This document shows positions 45,108-53,568 of a stretch of 64,000 nt of DNA, piece by piece (the first letter of the stretch is position 1; each line of letters begins with the position of its first letter). This DNA comes from Flagellimonas zhangzhouensis (GTDB lineage Bacteria > Bacteroidota > Bacteroidia > Flavobacteriales > Flavobacteriaceae): assembly GCF_900102925.1 (NCBI RefSeq), contig NZ_FNKI01000002.1:1-64000 (forward strand). The letters run 5' to 3'. The notes below the pieces were generated by a model, which worked only from the letters and a program-made list of their open reading frames with translations, was not told the DNA's origin and made no database searches. The position numbers and the translations under genes are program-made.

Positions 45108-46262
45108 TTATTTGCTTACAACGTTAATGGTTTCTTTTACTTTTTGTGCCATGGCACGGGCTTTCACCATATCTTCATCTACAATGGTTACGTGGCCCAT
45201 TTTACGGAAAGGACGCGTTTGTCTCTTGCCATAAATATGAGGGGTAACCCCATCCATACCCAAAATTTCTTCCATATTTTCATAGACCACATTACCTGTG
45301 TGTCCTTCGGCACCAACCAAATTTACCATTATTCCAGCCACTTTACTCTCCGTTTTACCTAAAGGTAAGCCCAATATGGCTCTAATATGTTGTTCAAATT
45401 GATTGGTATAACTGGCTTCTATACTGTAATGACCACTGTTGTGAGGTCTTGGAGCAACTTCGTTCACCAAAATCTGATCGTCTTGGGTTTGGAACATTTC
45501 CACGGCCAATAACCCAATTTGTTTCATTTCTTCCGAAACTTTCAGGGCAACTTCTTGTGCTTTTTTGGCTACTTTTTCATCAATTCGGGCTGGGCAGATT
45601 ACATATTCCACTTGATTGGCTTCAGGGTGAAACTCCATTTCAACCACAGGGTAGGTAACCACTTCTCCTTTGGTGTTTCTGGCTACGATTACCGCCAATT
45701 CGTTTTTAAAATCGACCAATTTTTCGGCAATGCACTCTACATTGGGAAGATTTTCAAGGTCTTCCATTTTGCGCACCACTTTTACACCTTGACCATCGTA
45801 CCCGAATTGGGCACTTTTCCAAACAAAAGGAAAATCCAATCCTCCATTGTGAATGCTATCCTCAATTTCCGAGGTGTAGGCAAACCGTGTAAATGGTGAA
45901 GTTGGAATTCCGTGGTCGGTATAAAATAATTTTTGGGTGGCCTTATTCTGAATAGTGCGTAATGTTTTTGTTGGTGGATACACTTTTATTCCTTCGTGTT
46001 CCAACTTTTCAAGGGCATCCAAGTTTACGTTTTCAATTTCAATAGTGAGCACATCCACATCTTTTCCGAAGTTGTAAACGGCATCAAAATCCATCAAGCT
46101 GCCCTCTACAAATTCATTGCAAGCTATCTTGCACGGAGCTTCTGGTGAAGCGTCCATCACCTTGGTGTAAATATCCCATTTTCGGGTTTCATAGAGCATC
46201 ATTTTGCCCAGTTGACCACCACCTAAAATACCTAATTTAAAGTCTGAAGAAAAAAATTGCAT
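45108..46262 (-). CDS. purK: N5-carboxyaminoimidazole ribonucleotide synthase
   Basis: 384 aa ATP-grasp enzyme (AIR + bicarbonate + ATP to N5-CAIR). N-terminal Rossmann part LGILGGGQLGKMMLYET, ATP-grasp PFVWKSAQFGYDGQGVKVV, and metal site EVAPRPHNSGHYSIEA near 264-279. First gene of the purK-purE-EF-hand-M3 operon, with a -7 box 24 bp upstream. Confidence 0.96.
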   Translation of the reverse strand: MQFFSSDFKLGILGGGQLGKMMLYETRKWDIYTKVMDASPEAPCKIACNEFVEGSLMDFDAVYNFGKDVDVLTIEIENVNLDALEKLEHEGIKVYPPTKTLRTIQNKATQKLFYTDHGIPTSPFTRFAYTSEIEDSIHNGGLDFPFVWKSAQFGYDGQGVKVVRKMEDLENLPNVECIAEKLVDFKNELAVIVARNTKGEVVTYPVVEMEFHPEANQVEYVICPARIDEKVAKKAQEVALKVSEEMKQIGLLAVEMFQTQDDQILVNEVAPRPHNSGHYSIEASYTNQFEQHIRAILGLPLGKTESKVAGIMVNLVGAEGHTGNVVYENMEEILGMDGVTPHIYGKRQTRPFRKMGHVTIVDEDMVKARAMAQKVKETINVVSK

Positions 46263-46285
46263 TGCTCTGCTAATTGGAATGATTG

Positions 46286-46293
46286 CAAAAATA
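46286..46293 (-). promoter_or_regulatory. purK promoter -7 box
   Basis: Minus strand TATTTTTG, exact TAnnTTTG, 23 bp before the purK ATG; divergent from the hpt-adk promoter 55 bp away. Confidence 0.55.
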
Positions 46294-46347
46294 CATGAAT
46301 TCCATGAAGCTATAAAAGAACACTGGGTTTAACACCCTTAAAAATGC

Positions 46348-46355
46348 TATCTTTG
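46348..46355 (+). promoter_or_regulatory. hpt-adk promoter -7 box
   Basis: TATCTTTG, exact TAnnTTTG. It lies downstream of the ATG at 46344 (which therefore cannot be transcribed) and 24 bp upstream of the TTG at 46380. Confidence 0.6.
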
Positions 46356-46379
46356 CCAACCGACCATAACTGGAACACA

Positions 46380-47486
46380 TTGATAAAGCTTCACGACAAA
46401 ACTTTTAAACCCTATTTAAAGGAAGAGCAGATTCTTGCTGCCATAGATAAAATGGCTCAAGAAATTGCAAAGGATTATAAGGATGAGGTGCCTCTTTTTG
46501 TAGGAGTGCTCAATGGGGCTTTTATGTTTGTGTCCGATTTTTTAAAGGCCTACCAACATCCCTGTGAGGTGTCTTTTGTGCGTTTGAGTTCGTATCAAGG
46601 GCTTACTTCCACTGGGATTGTGGAAACCTTATTGGATGTATCGGAAGAATTGGAAGGGAAAAGCGTGATCATTTTGGAAGATGTAGTGGATACTGGTCGC
46701 ACTTTAAAGCAACTCGTTCATTTGTTTTCCAATACCAATGCGAAGGAATTTAAAATCGGTGCCCTTTTTTATAAATCCGAAATATACAATGGCGAATATG
46801 CCATTGATTATGTAGGCTTGGAAATCCCAGACGATTTTATCGTTGGGTATGGTCTGGATTATAACGAACAAGGCAGAAATCTAAGAGAAGTATACCAATT
46901 AAATAAAGCTGATATGATCAACCTAGTGCTTTTTGGCAAGCCCGGGGCAGGAAAAGGTACCCAGGCAGGGTTTTTAAAAGAAAAGTATGACCTAAAACAC
47001 ATTTCAACAGGAGATGTGTTCCGTTACAACATTAAGAATGGAACCGACTTGGGGAAATTGGCAAAGTCGTACATTGATAAAGGAGATTTGGTGCCCGATG
47101 AAGTAACCATTGATATGTTGAAGGCCGAGGTTGAGAAAAATCCCGATGCAGCAGGTTTTATTTTTGATGGTTTTCCAAGAACTGAAGCACAGGCTGAGGC
47201 ATTGGACAATTTCTTGGAATCTAAGGACATGAAAGTTAACGCAACAATTGCACTTGAAGCCGAAGACGATATTTTGGTGGCTCGTTTGTTGGAACGCGGC
47301 AAAAGCAGTGGTCGTTCCGATGATCAAGACGAAAGCAAGATCCGCAACCGTTTTGATGAGTACAATGAAAAAACAGCACCCCTAAAGGCCTACTACGACA
47401 AACAAGGCAAATTTCATTCGGTGAATGGAATCGGGGAGATTGATGAAATTACCAAGCGTTTGAGTGAGGTGATCGATTCACTTTAA
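46380..47486 (+). CDS. Fused hypoxanthine phosphoribosyltransferase-adenylate kinase
   Basis: 368 aa from TTG 46380. Residues about 1-178 are an HPRT-type phosphoribosyltransferase (PRPP loop ILEDVVDTGRTL near 97-108; FVGVLNGAFMFVSDFL earlier). Residues about 180-368 are a complete adenylate kinase (P-loop GKPGAGKGTQAG near 186-197, HISTGDVFR, FDGFPRTEAQA, and the short lid SSGRSDD). It joins purine salvage and AMP/ADP balance in one chain. Such fusions are known in flavobacteria, where they are usually labelled just adenylate kinase. The first in-frame ATG (46344) lies upstream of the -7 box, and relatives start at the (M)IKLHDK-type sequence, so TTG is chosen. obgE follows after 27 bp. Confidence 0.9.
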   Translation: MIKLHDKTFKPYLKEEQILAAIDKMAQEIAKDYKDEVPLFVGVLNGAFMFVSDFLKAYQHPCEVSFVRLSSYQGLTSTGIVETLLDVSEELEGKSVIILEDVVDTGRTLKQLVHLFSNTNAKEFKIGALFYKSEIYNGEYAIDYVGLEIPDDFIVGYGLDYNEQGRNLREVYQLNKADMINLVLFGKPGAGKGTQAGFLKEKYDLKHISTGDVFRYNIKNGTDLGKLAKSYIDKGDLVPDEVTIDMLKAEVEKNPDAAGFIFDGFPRTEAQAEALDNFLESKDMKVNATIALEAEDDILVARLLERGKSSGRSDDQDESKIRNRFDEYNEKTAPLKAYYDKQGKFHSVNGIGEIDEITKRLSEVIDSL

Positions 47487-47513
47487 TCAATTTCTACATA
47501 AAATTTTGATAGC

Positions 47514-48515
47514 ATGACCGAGGGCAATTTTGTGGATTATGTAAAGGTGCATGTCGCTTCTGGAAACGGGGGGAAAGGTTCTGCGCATTTACACCGTGAA
47601 AAATATGTAGCCAAAGGAGGTCCCGATGGTGGAGATGGTGGTCGCGGTGGTCATGTGATCTTAAAAGGAAATAAAAACCTTTGGACCTTGGTCCATTACA
47701 GGTTTAAAAAGCATTTTAAGGCAGGTCATGGTGAGCATGGCAGTAAAAACCGAAGTACAGGTGCCGATGGTACCGATGTATATTTGGAGGTTCCGCTAGG
47801 TACTGTGGTCAGGGATACGGAAACCAACCAAGTGCTATTTGAGATTACCGCCGACGAGGAGGAAAAAATCCTGTTGGAAGGTGGTATGGGAGGTCGAGGA
47901 AATTGGCATTTTAAAACGCCGACCAATCAAACCCCAAGATATGCACAACCAGGTATTCCAGGTCAAGAAGCACATGTGACCTTAGAGTTGAAGGTGTTGG
48001 CCGATGTCGGATTGGTTGGATTTCCTAATGCGGGTAAATCAACATTACTTTCGGCGATGACCTCGGCCAAACCTAAAATTGCCGATTATGAATTTACTAC
48101 CCTAAAACCCAATTTAGGGATTGTGGAATATCGCGATTTCAAAAGTTTTGTGATGGCAGATATTCCTGGGATTATTGAAGGTGCTGCGGAAGGTAAGGGT
48201 TTAGGCCACTACTTTTTGCGCCATATTGAACGAAATGCCACCCTTCTATTTCTAATTCCTGCCGATAGCAAAGATGTAAGTCAGGAATATGCCATTCTGT
48301 TGGATGAATTGAGACGTTATAATCCTGAATTGTTGGATAAAAACCGTTTGATCGCTATTTCCAAATGCGATATGTTGGACGATGAACTCATTGAAGAGAT
48401 GAAGGAAGACATACAAAACGATTTTGATGGCATTCCATTCACTTTTATTTCTTCTGTAAGTGGATTGGGCATTCAGCAACTCAAGGATAAGCTTTGGGTG
48501 TTGATGAACGAATAA
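47514..48515 (+). CDS. obgE: GTPase ObgE/CgtA
   Basis: 333 aa. Obg glycine-rich N-terminal fold (about 1-158, [31 protein letters not shown] in part), then the G domain with [12 protein letters not shown] near 169-180, [26 protein letters not shown] and SKCD. Ribosome-associated GTPase in large-subunit assembly. The C-terminal Obg-only domain of some homologues is absent, as is common in Bacteroidota. Downstream of hpt-adk, probably in the same transcript. Confidence 0.96.
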   Translation: MTEGNFVDYVKVHVASGNGGKGSAHLHREKYVAKGGPDGGDGGRGGHVILKGNKNLWTLVHYRFKKHFKAGHGEHGSKNRSTGADGTDVYLEVPLGTVVRDTETNQVLFEITADEEEKILLEGGMGGRGNWHFKTPTNQTPRYAQPGIPGQEAHVTLELKVLADVGLVGFPNAGKSTLLSAMTSAKPKIADYEFTTLKPNLGIVEYRDFKSFVMADIPGIIEGAAEGKGLGHYFLRHIERNATLLFLIPADSKDVSQEYAILLDELRRYNPELLDKNRLIAISKCDMLDDELIEEMKEDIQNDFDGIPFTFISSVSGLGIQQLKDKLWVLMNE

Positions 48516-48584
48516 TGCTGATACTTAGTAGTTTCTATTAAAATATTAGTTACATTTAGAGGAGACAGATAGGCTTGTTTTCCT

Positions 48585-49109
48585 ATGCGATATGTTTTAT
48601 CAATGTTGTTTGTAGTTTTCTTGATGGGCTGTTCGTCCGTTCAAGTGAAATATGATTATGACAAAGCCGTAAATTTTTCAACGTATAGGTCTTACAATTA
48701 CATGCCCGATATGCAATCAGGTTTGAGTCAGTTGGATGAAAACAGATTGCTACGAATTTTGGATTCCACTTTGCAGGTTCGCGGTTATCGTTTGGCCGAG
48801 GAACCTGAGTTTTTAATAAATATCATGAGCCAAGAATACCATACTGCACCCAAGAGTTCAGTTGGTTTAGGCATAGGCGGTGGAGGTAGAAACGTTGGCG
48901 GCGGAATATCGGTAGGTGTTCCCGTTGGTGGTTCCAATACCCAAAGGAGTATCCAATTCGACCTTGTAGATGCCGAACGCGATGCTTTGGTTTGGCAGGC
49001 CCTTGCAGAAAGTGGTTATAATAATAATTCTTCCCCAAACTTACGAGAGCATAACCTATCCGCTATTGTAAAGAAAGTTTTTTCGAAATTTCCCCCTAAA
49101 ACTGACTGA
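48585..49109 (+). CDS. DUF4136 family lipoprotein
   Basis: 174 aa. Lipobox LMGC (Cys16). DUF4136 phrases: VKYDYDKAVNFSTYRSYNYMP, and a C-terminal VWQALAESGYN...LREHNLSAIVKKVFSKFPP. A Gly-rich insert (GLGIGGGGRNVGGGISVGVPVGG, in two parts) lies in the middle. Function unknown for the family. 69 bp after obgE. Confidence 0.85.
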   Translation: MRYVLSMLFVVFLMGCSSVQVKYDYDKAVNFSTYRSYNYMPDMQSGLSQLDENRLLRILDSTLQVRGYRLAEEPEFLINIMSQEYHTAPKSSVGLGIGGGGRNVGGGISVGVPVGGSNTQRSIQFDLVDAERDALVWQALAESGYNNNSSPNLREHNLSAIVKKVFSKFPPKTD

Positions 49110-49258
49110 TGTTTTTTGTACATCTTCAGCATTTTGTTCCCCACGTTTTATCCTGTTCAATGTAAGTTTTAGTGCATTGTTCATGGAATGGTTATTACGG
49201 TAGTTAAGTCAATCACACTTTTAAACAACATAATATCTAAACCATTAATTACACACGT

Positions 49259-51283
49259 ATGAAAACAACACAAAAGTTATTTTGGTCTTTGGGAATATCC
49301 CTTTCGATGTCTTTTTGGAGTCCCACAAATGCCCAAGAAAAACCAGGAGACACTTCCTTGGCAAGTTCAGATGAGGAATTATCCGCTCTTGCTGCATTAG
49401 ATCAAGGTGATTACCGTTACACCGTAGAAGATTACTTTGGCAATCCCAAAGCATTTACGTTTCGATTTTCACCAGATGGAAAATACTTGTCCTATCGCGA
49501 AAGTGATGCAAATGGAAAGCGCCACATCTATGTGAAAAACATGGAAACCAATGAAATAAAAATGGCGATAGAAGAGAAGGAGGAATTGGTGAGGGTCTAC
49601 GGTTGGCTTAACAACGAAAGACTATATTTCTCCATGGATAAAGGAGGGAATGAAAACTACCATATTTATGCGGTGGACCTCGACGGAGGAAATTTAAAAG
49701 ATCTTACTCCCTACGATGGCGTGCGGGCAGAGTTCAATGAACTTTTACGTGATGACAAAGAGCATATTATTGTAGAATTGAACAAAAATAACCCAGAGGT
49801 ATTTGAGCCTTATAAATTGAATGTGGTTACTGGGGAAATTACCCAATTGTACACCAATGAAGATCCATCCAACCCCATTTTGGGTTACGATTTTGATAAA
49901 AATGGCAAACTAAAAGGTTTTGCCCGACTTAGGGATGGTGTGGATCAAGATGTATATTATGAAGATGGTGAAGGTGGATATAAAATTTTGAAGCAACTTA
50001 GCTGGAAGGACAATTTTTACATAGCGGAGTTTAATTATGCAACCGATTATCCGCATGATGCCTATGTGATTTCCAATTTGGATACTGATAAATCCGAAAT
50101 CCAATTATTTGATCTAAAAGAAAACAAAGTCATAGAAAAGACTTTTTCCCATGAGCAATATGATGTGGAAAATGGAAGCCTATCTAGAACCCGAAATTAT
50201 GAGATAGATTACATCGCCTATGAAGGGGAAAAGAGTGTAATAGTTCCAATAAGCAACGTTTTCAAGAAAATGGATGCAACCATTAAAAAGGAACTCCCTG
50301 GAATGCAATACAGTATTTTGGATAGCACAGAGGACGAAAATTTATACATGCTTTACGTGGACAGCGATAAGGTCTATGGCATGTACTATGCATACAATGT
50401 GGACAAAGACGAACTCACAGAACTGTACAATACCATGCCACAGTTAAAACCAGAGGATATGGCCGAAATGCGACCTATCACCTTTACAAGCAGGGATGGA
50501 ATCACCTTGCATGGGTACATAACACTTCCAAAGGCTGCATTGGCAGGGGAAAAAGTGCCCGTAATTGTAAATCCACATGGTGGGCCTCAGGGAGTTCGTG
50601 ATTCTTGGGGTTTTAACCCAGAAGCACAACTATTTGCCAGCAGGGGATATGCAACCTTGCAAGTGAATTTTAGAATTTCTGGAGGTTACGGACGCCAATT
50701 TTTGGAATCGGGCTTTAAGGAAATAGGACGGAAAGCCATGGATGATGTAGAGGATGGCCTTAAATATGTTGTGGAGCAAGGCTGGGTGAATCCAGATAAG
50801 GCAGCCATTTACGGCGGTAGTCATGGAGGGTATGCCGTTTTACGAGGGTTGACAAAAACGCCAGACTTATATGCTTGTGGAGTTGATTATGTTGGTGTTT
50901 CCAATTTGTTCACCTTTATGAAAACGATTCCTCCGTATTGGAAGCCCTATTTGAAAATCATGAAAGAGATTTGGTATGATGAGGATGACCCTGCAGAAAA
51001 GGTCATAATGGAAGAGGTTTCGCCCGTTTATCAAATTGATAAAATCAAAAAACCATTGTTTGTGGTGCAAGGAGCCAATGATCCAAGGGTAAACATTGAT
51101 GAATCCGATCAAATTGTTAGTGCATTGCGCAATAAAGGATATGATGTGCCCTATATGGTAAAGTATGATGAAGGACATGGTTTTGGGAAAGAAGAAAATC
51201 GTTTGGATCTTTATAGATCCATGATGGGCTTTTATGCCAAACATTTAGGGCAACAAGAAATTCCATTGCCATTAAAGGATTGA
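49259..51283 (+). CDS. S9 family prolyl-oligopeptidase-like serine peptidase, secreted
   Basis: 674 aa with a signal peptide (about 1-26, ending TNAQ). N-terminal beta-propeller (about 60-400), then the alpha/beta-hydrolase domain with catalytic Ser521 in GGSHGGYA, Asp608 in GANDPRVN and His640 in DEGHGFG. Periplasmic peptidase or acylaminoacyl-peptidase type; substrate unknown. Ends at the hairpin 51307-51338. Confidence 0.93.
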   Translation: MKTTQKLFWSLGISLSMSFWSPTNAQEKPGDTSLASSDEELSALAALDQGDYRYTVEDYFGNPKAFTFRFSPDGKYLSYRESDANGKRHIYVKNMETNEIKMAIEEKEELVRVYGWLNNERLYFSMDKGGNENYHIYAVDLDGGNLKDLTPYDGVRAEFNELLRDDKEHIIVELNKNNPEVFEPYKLNVVTGEITQLYTNEDPSNPILGYDFDKNGKLKGFARLRDGVDQDVYYEDGEGGYKILKQLSWKDNFYIAEFNYATDYPHDAYVISNLDTDKSEIQLFDLKENKVIEKTFSHEQYDVENGSLSRTRNYEIDYIAYEGEKSVIVPISNVFKKMDATIKKELPGMQYSILDSTEDENLYMLYVDSDKVYGMYYAYNVDKDELTELYNTMPQLKPEDMAEMRPITFTSRDGITLHGYITLPKAALAGEKVPVIVNPHGGPQGVRDSWGFNPEAQLFASRGYATLQVNFRISGGYGRQFLESGFKEIGRKAMDDVEDGLKYVVEQGWVNPDKAAIYGGSHGGYAVLRGLTKTPDLYACGVDYVGVSNLFTFMKTIPPYWKPYLKIMKEIWYDEDDPAEKVIMEEVSPVYQIDKIKKPLFVVQGANDPRVNIDESDQIVSALRNKGYDVPYMVKYDEGHGFGKEENRLDLYRSMMGFYAKHLGQQEIPLPLKD

Positions 51284-51306
51284 TAAAACTGTTGATATTC
51301 AGTTAT

Positions 51307-51338
51307 AAAGGGGGCGAATTTCGTTCCCTTTTTCTTTT
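51307..51338 (+). terminator. S9 peptidase terminator
   Basis: Stem AAAGGGGGCG / CGTTCCCTTT with two G-T pairs (51307-51331) and a 5-nt loop, followed by TTTCTTTTTT. Confidence 0.75.
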
Positions 51339-51415
51339 TTAAGATTGGATTTACCGTTCAGGATAACGGAATTACCACTCATCATAATTGAATTCTTTTG
51401 GGAGTTTACTTCATA

Positions 51416-51423
51416 TACATTTG
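51416..51423 (+). promoter_or_regulatory. -7 box ahead of the LytSR locus
   Basis: TACATTTG, exact TAnnTTTG, 27 bp before the ATG of the 17-codon reading frame. TTTG at 51397-51400 is a possible but closely spaced -33 element. Confidence 0.5.
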
Positions 51424-51450
51424 TTTCATCAAACAATTAAAACAAACATT

Positions 51451-51504
51451 ATGATCGCACTGGCCAAAATTCTGATCACAGTTTTAGTAAGTATCCTTTT
51501 ATAA
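51451..51504 (+). CDS. Very small hydrophobic peptide (17 aa)
   Basis: ATG to TAA, encoding MIALAKILITVLVSILL: one positively charged residue, the rest a single membrane helix. The A-rich sequence before the ATG (AAACAATTAAAACAAACATT) is typical of flavobacterial translation starts, and a -7 box lies 27 bp upstream. It stands 35 bp before a 70-aa membrane protein gene and the LytS/LytR pair. It could be a small membrane regulator, a signal peptide-like pheromone or a type I-toxin-like peptide; none of these is shown. It is far below the size limit of gene callers. Confidence 0.45.
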   Translation: MIALAKILITVLVSILL

Positions 51505-51539
51505 TAGGGAGTTGTTCAACAATCTTAAAAACAGACATC

Positions 51540-51752
51540 ATGAAAAAATTAAATACATCACAAAAAATAGTTTTGGTTCTTGGCGTTGTCCTTGTGGGCA
51601 TTTCAATTTTCGGTAAATTCAACCAGTGGGAATATGGGAGCTATTATCCTATCTTTTATGCAGGAATAAGCATGTCATGGATTGCATTTTTGCCCTCAAG
51701 AAAAAAATGCCATAATCCCTTTAAAAAGAAGCAGACTCAAACATCAAATTAA
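51540..51752 (+). CDS. Small membrane protein (70 aa)
   Basis: Two hydrophobic segments (about 10-27 and 36-52) joined by a short loop FGKFNQWEYGSYYP, then a basic tail (SRKKCHNPFKKKQTQTSN). No family recognised. 32 bp before the histidine kinase gene and after the 17-aa frame, so probably a member of the same operon; a role in sensing by the kinase is inference. Confidence 0.7.
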   Translation: MKKLNTSQKIVLVLGVVLVGISIFGKFNQWEYGSYYPIFYAGISMSWIAFLPSRKKCHNPFKKKQTQTSN

Positions 51753-51760
51753 ATTGTCGA

Positions 51761-51776
51761 GTATCCTTTAGGATAC
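51761..51776 (+). other. Hairpin ahead of the kinase gene
   Basis: GTATCC-TTTA-GGATAC, a perfect 6-bp stem ending 8 bp before the kinase ATG. No T-run follows, so it is not a normal terminator; it could modulate translation of the kinase gene. Confidence 0.4.
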
Positions 51777-51784
51777 GGTAGTAC

Positions 51785-52843
51785 ATGAAACTGAACAAGA
51801 AAAACAGGAATACCGCATTTTGGGCCTTACAGTTTATAGGCTGGGGGTTTATAAATTCCATATCCATTTTTGTGCCCCAGAATATAAGCACAGAGCTTAT
51901 CGTTTTTTCAATTTTCGCAGGAATGTTCATTGGAATTTCCTCAACATCGGTATTGCGATGGTATCTGAAAAGGCATGTTGATTTTGATTCCTTTGGTTTT
52001 AAAGAGGTTGTAAAAATCTTCGTTTCTTCCCTTTTGGCGGCCACTTTATTTGGCGCCATGAATGTGATTTTTGGAATTTTATATGTGAAAATTGGTCCAG
52101 AAATCACCGAAGCAGAACGACATATGTTCGAGGCTTACGATAAATTTTGGATTCAGGTGTTGAATTCATTGTTTTTGGTCGGCGCTTGGACCATTACCTA
52201 TTTGGTAATAAAATTGCTGTTGAAGCTAAATCAAAACCGCATTGAACGTCTGGAATTGAATTCCACCTTAAAACAAGCACAGCTCAATACCTTAAAAGGG
52301 CAGATCAATCCACATTTTATGTTCAATAGTCTGAATAATATTCGAGGGCTGATGTTGGAAGATGTGGAAAAATCCAGAGAGATGTTGACCAAGCTTTCCG
52401 AGATCATGCGCTACTCCCTTACCAAAAACAATGTAAATGATATTCCTGTTCGGGAAGAGTTGGAGGTAGTTGATAATTATATCGACCTGTCTAAAATACA
52501 GTTTGAAGACCGTTTGGAGTTTATAAAGGAAGTGGATAGCGACACTTTGGATCTAAAGATTCCTCCTATGATTATTCAGTTGTTGGTAGAAAATGCTGCC
52601 AAACACGGTATTTCCAATCTTAAGAATGGGGGACGGATTGTTTTGGGCATTAAAAAAGTTGATGATGAGTTGATTATTGAAGTTAGGAATACAGGAAAAC
52701 TCAAAATTTCCAAAGATTCCACCCAATTGGGATTGATCAACATAAAACAACGACTTAAATTGTTGTATGCTGATCGTGCATCTTTTAATTTGGAGGAAAT
52801 ATCCGATGAGGTAGTGGCACAGGTTAAAATTCCATTGATATGA
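51785..52843 (+). CDS. LytS-type sensor histidine kinase
   Basis: 352 aa. Four membrane segments in the first 145 residues, then a coiled linker, then the His_kinase domain with phospho-acceptor His177 in GQINPHFMFNSLNNIRG and an HATPase part (PPMIIQLLVENAAKHGI ... GLINIKQRLKLLY). Typical Bacteroidota LytS/YehU architecture without an extracellular sensor domain. Its ATGA overlap (4 nt) with the regulator gene couples translation. The signal is unknown. Confidence 0.93.
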   Translation: MKLNKKNRNTAFWALQFIGWGFINSISIFVPQNISTELIVFSIFAGMFIGISSTSVLRWYLKRHVDFDSFGFKEVVKIFVSSLLAATLFGAMNVIFGILYVKIGPEITEAERHMFEAYDKFWIQVLNSLFLVGAWTITYLVIKLLLKLNQNRIERLELNSTLKQAQLNTLKGQINPHFMFNSLNNIRGLMLEDVEKSREMLTKLSEIMRYSLTKNNVNDIPVREELEVVDNYIDLSKIQFEDRLEFIKEVDSDTLDLKIPPMIIQLLVENAAKHGISNLKNGGRIVLGIKKVDDELIIEVRNTGKLKISKDSTQLGLINIKQRLKLLYADRASFNLEEISDEVVAQVKIPLI

Positions 52844-53565
52844 CAATCAAAGCTGTAATTGTTGAAGATTCCCGTTTGGCTCGTAATGAGCTGAAGCAGC
52901 TTATAAAAGAGCACGCCGATTTGGAATTGATTGGTGAAGCCAGCAATGTAGATGAGGGTTTTGAACTGATTCAATCAGAGAATCCTGATCTATTGTTTTT
53001 GGACATTAACATGCCCGAAAAAGATGGTTTTGAACTTTTGGAGATGTTGGATGAGGTGCCTATTACAGTTTTCACTACGGCCTACGACGAATTTGCAATT
53101 AAGTCATTCGAATACAATGCTTTGGATTATTTGCTCAAACCTGTAAGCCAAAAGCGGTTTGATATGGCTTTGGAAAAGGTAAGGGCCAAATTATCCAACA
53201 TTCACAATCCTGCAGATACGACAAAACGACTTACACCCAACAGTCAAATATTTATTAAAGATGGGGAAGCTTGTTGGTTGGTGAAGATATCGGATATTTC
53301 CATGTTCGAGATTGTGGGCAACTATACCCGCGTATTTTTCGAGGACAAAAAACCAATGCTATATAAATCCTTGAACCAAGTAGAGGAAAAGCTACCTGAA
53401 GATGCCTTTTTTAGGGCCAATCGACAACAAATCGTAAACACCAATTATATTGAAAATGTGGTGCCCTGGTTCAATGGTAAATTAAAATTGGCCATGAACA
53501 ATGGGGAAGAGGTGGAGGTATCACGCAGACAATCCTATATTTTTAAGGATAAAATGAGTTTGTAA
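52840..53565 (+). CDS. LytTR-type response regulator
   Basis: 241 aa. Receiver domain with phospho-acceptor Asp55 (LLFLDINMPEKDGFE) and Lys in LLKPVSQ near 105, then a LytTR DNA-binding domain (about 130-240, FIKDGEACWLVKISDISMFEIVGNYTRVFF). Partner of the kinase just upstream. Targets unknown; its own upstream region is the first place to look. Confidence 0.94.
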   Translation: MTIKAVIVEDSRLARNELKQLIKEHADLELIGEASNVDEGFELIQSENPDLLFLDINMPEKDGFELLEMLDEVPITVFTTAYDEFAIKSFEYNALDYLLKPVSQKRFDMALEKVRAKLSNIHNPADTTKRLTPNSQIFIKDGEACWLVKISDISMFEIVGNYTRVFFEDKKPMLYKSLNQVEEKLPEDAFFRANRQQIVNTNYIENVVPWFNGKLKLAMNNGEEVEVSRRQSYIFKDKMSL

Positions 53566-53568
53566 ATC

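Noticed and set aside
49107..49165. 18-codon ATG frame after the DUF4136 gene
   Set aside because: It overlaps the end of the preceding gene and lacks a promoter, a membrane helix or other coding signs.
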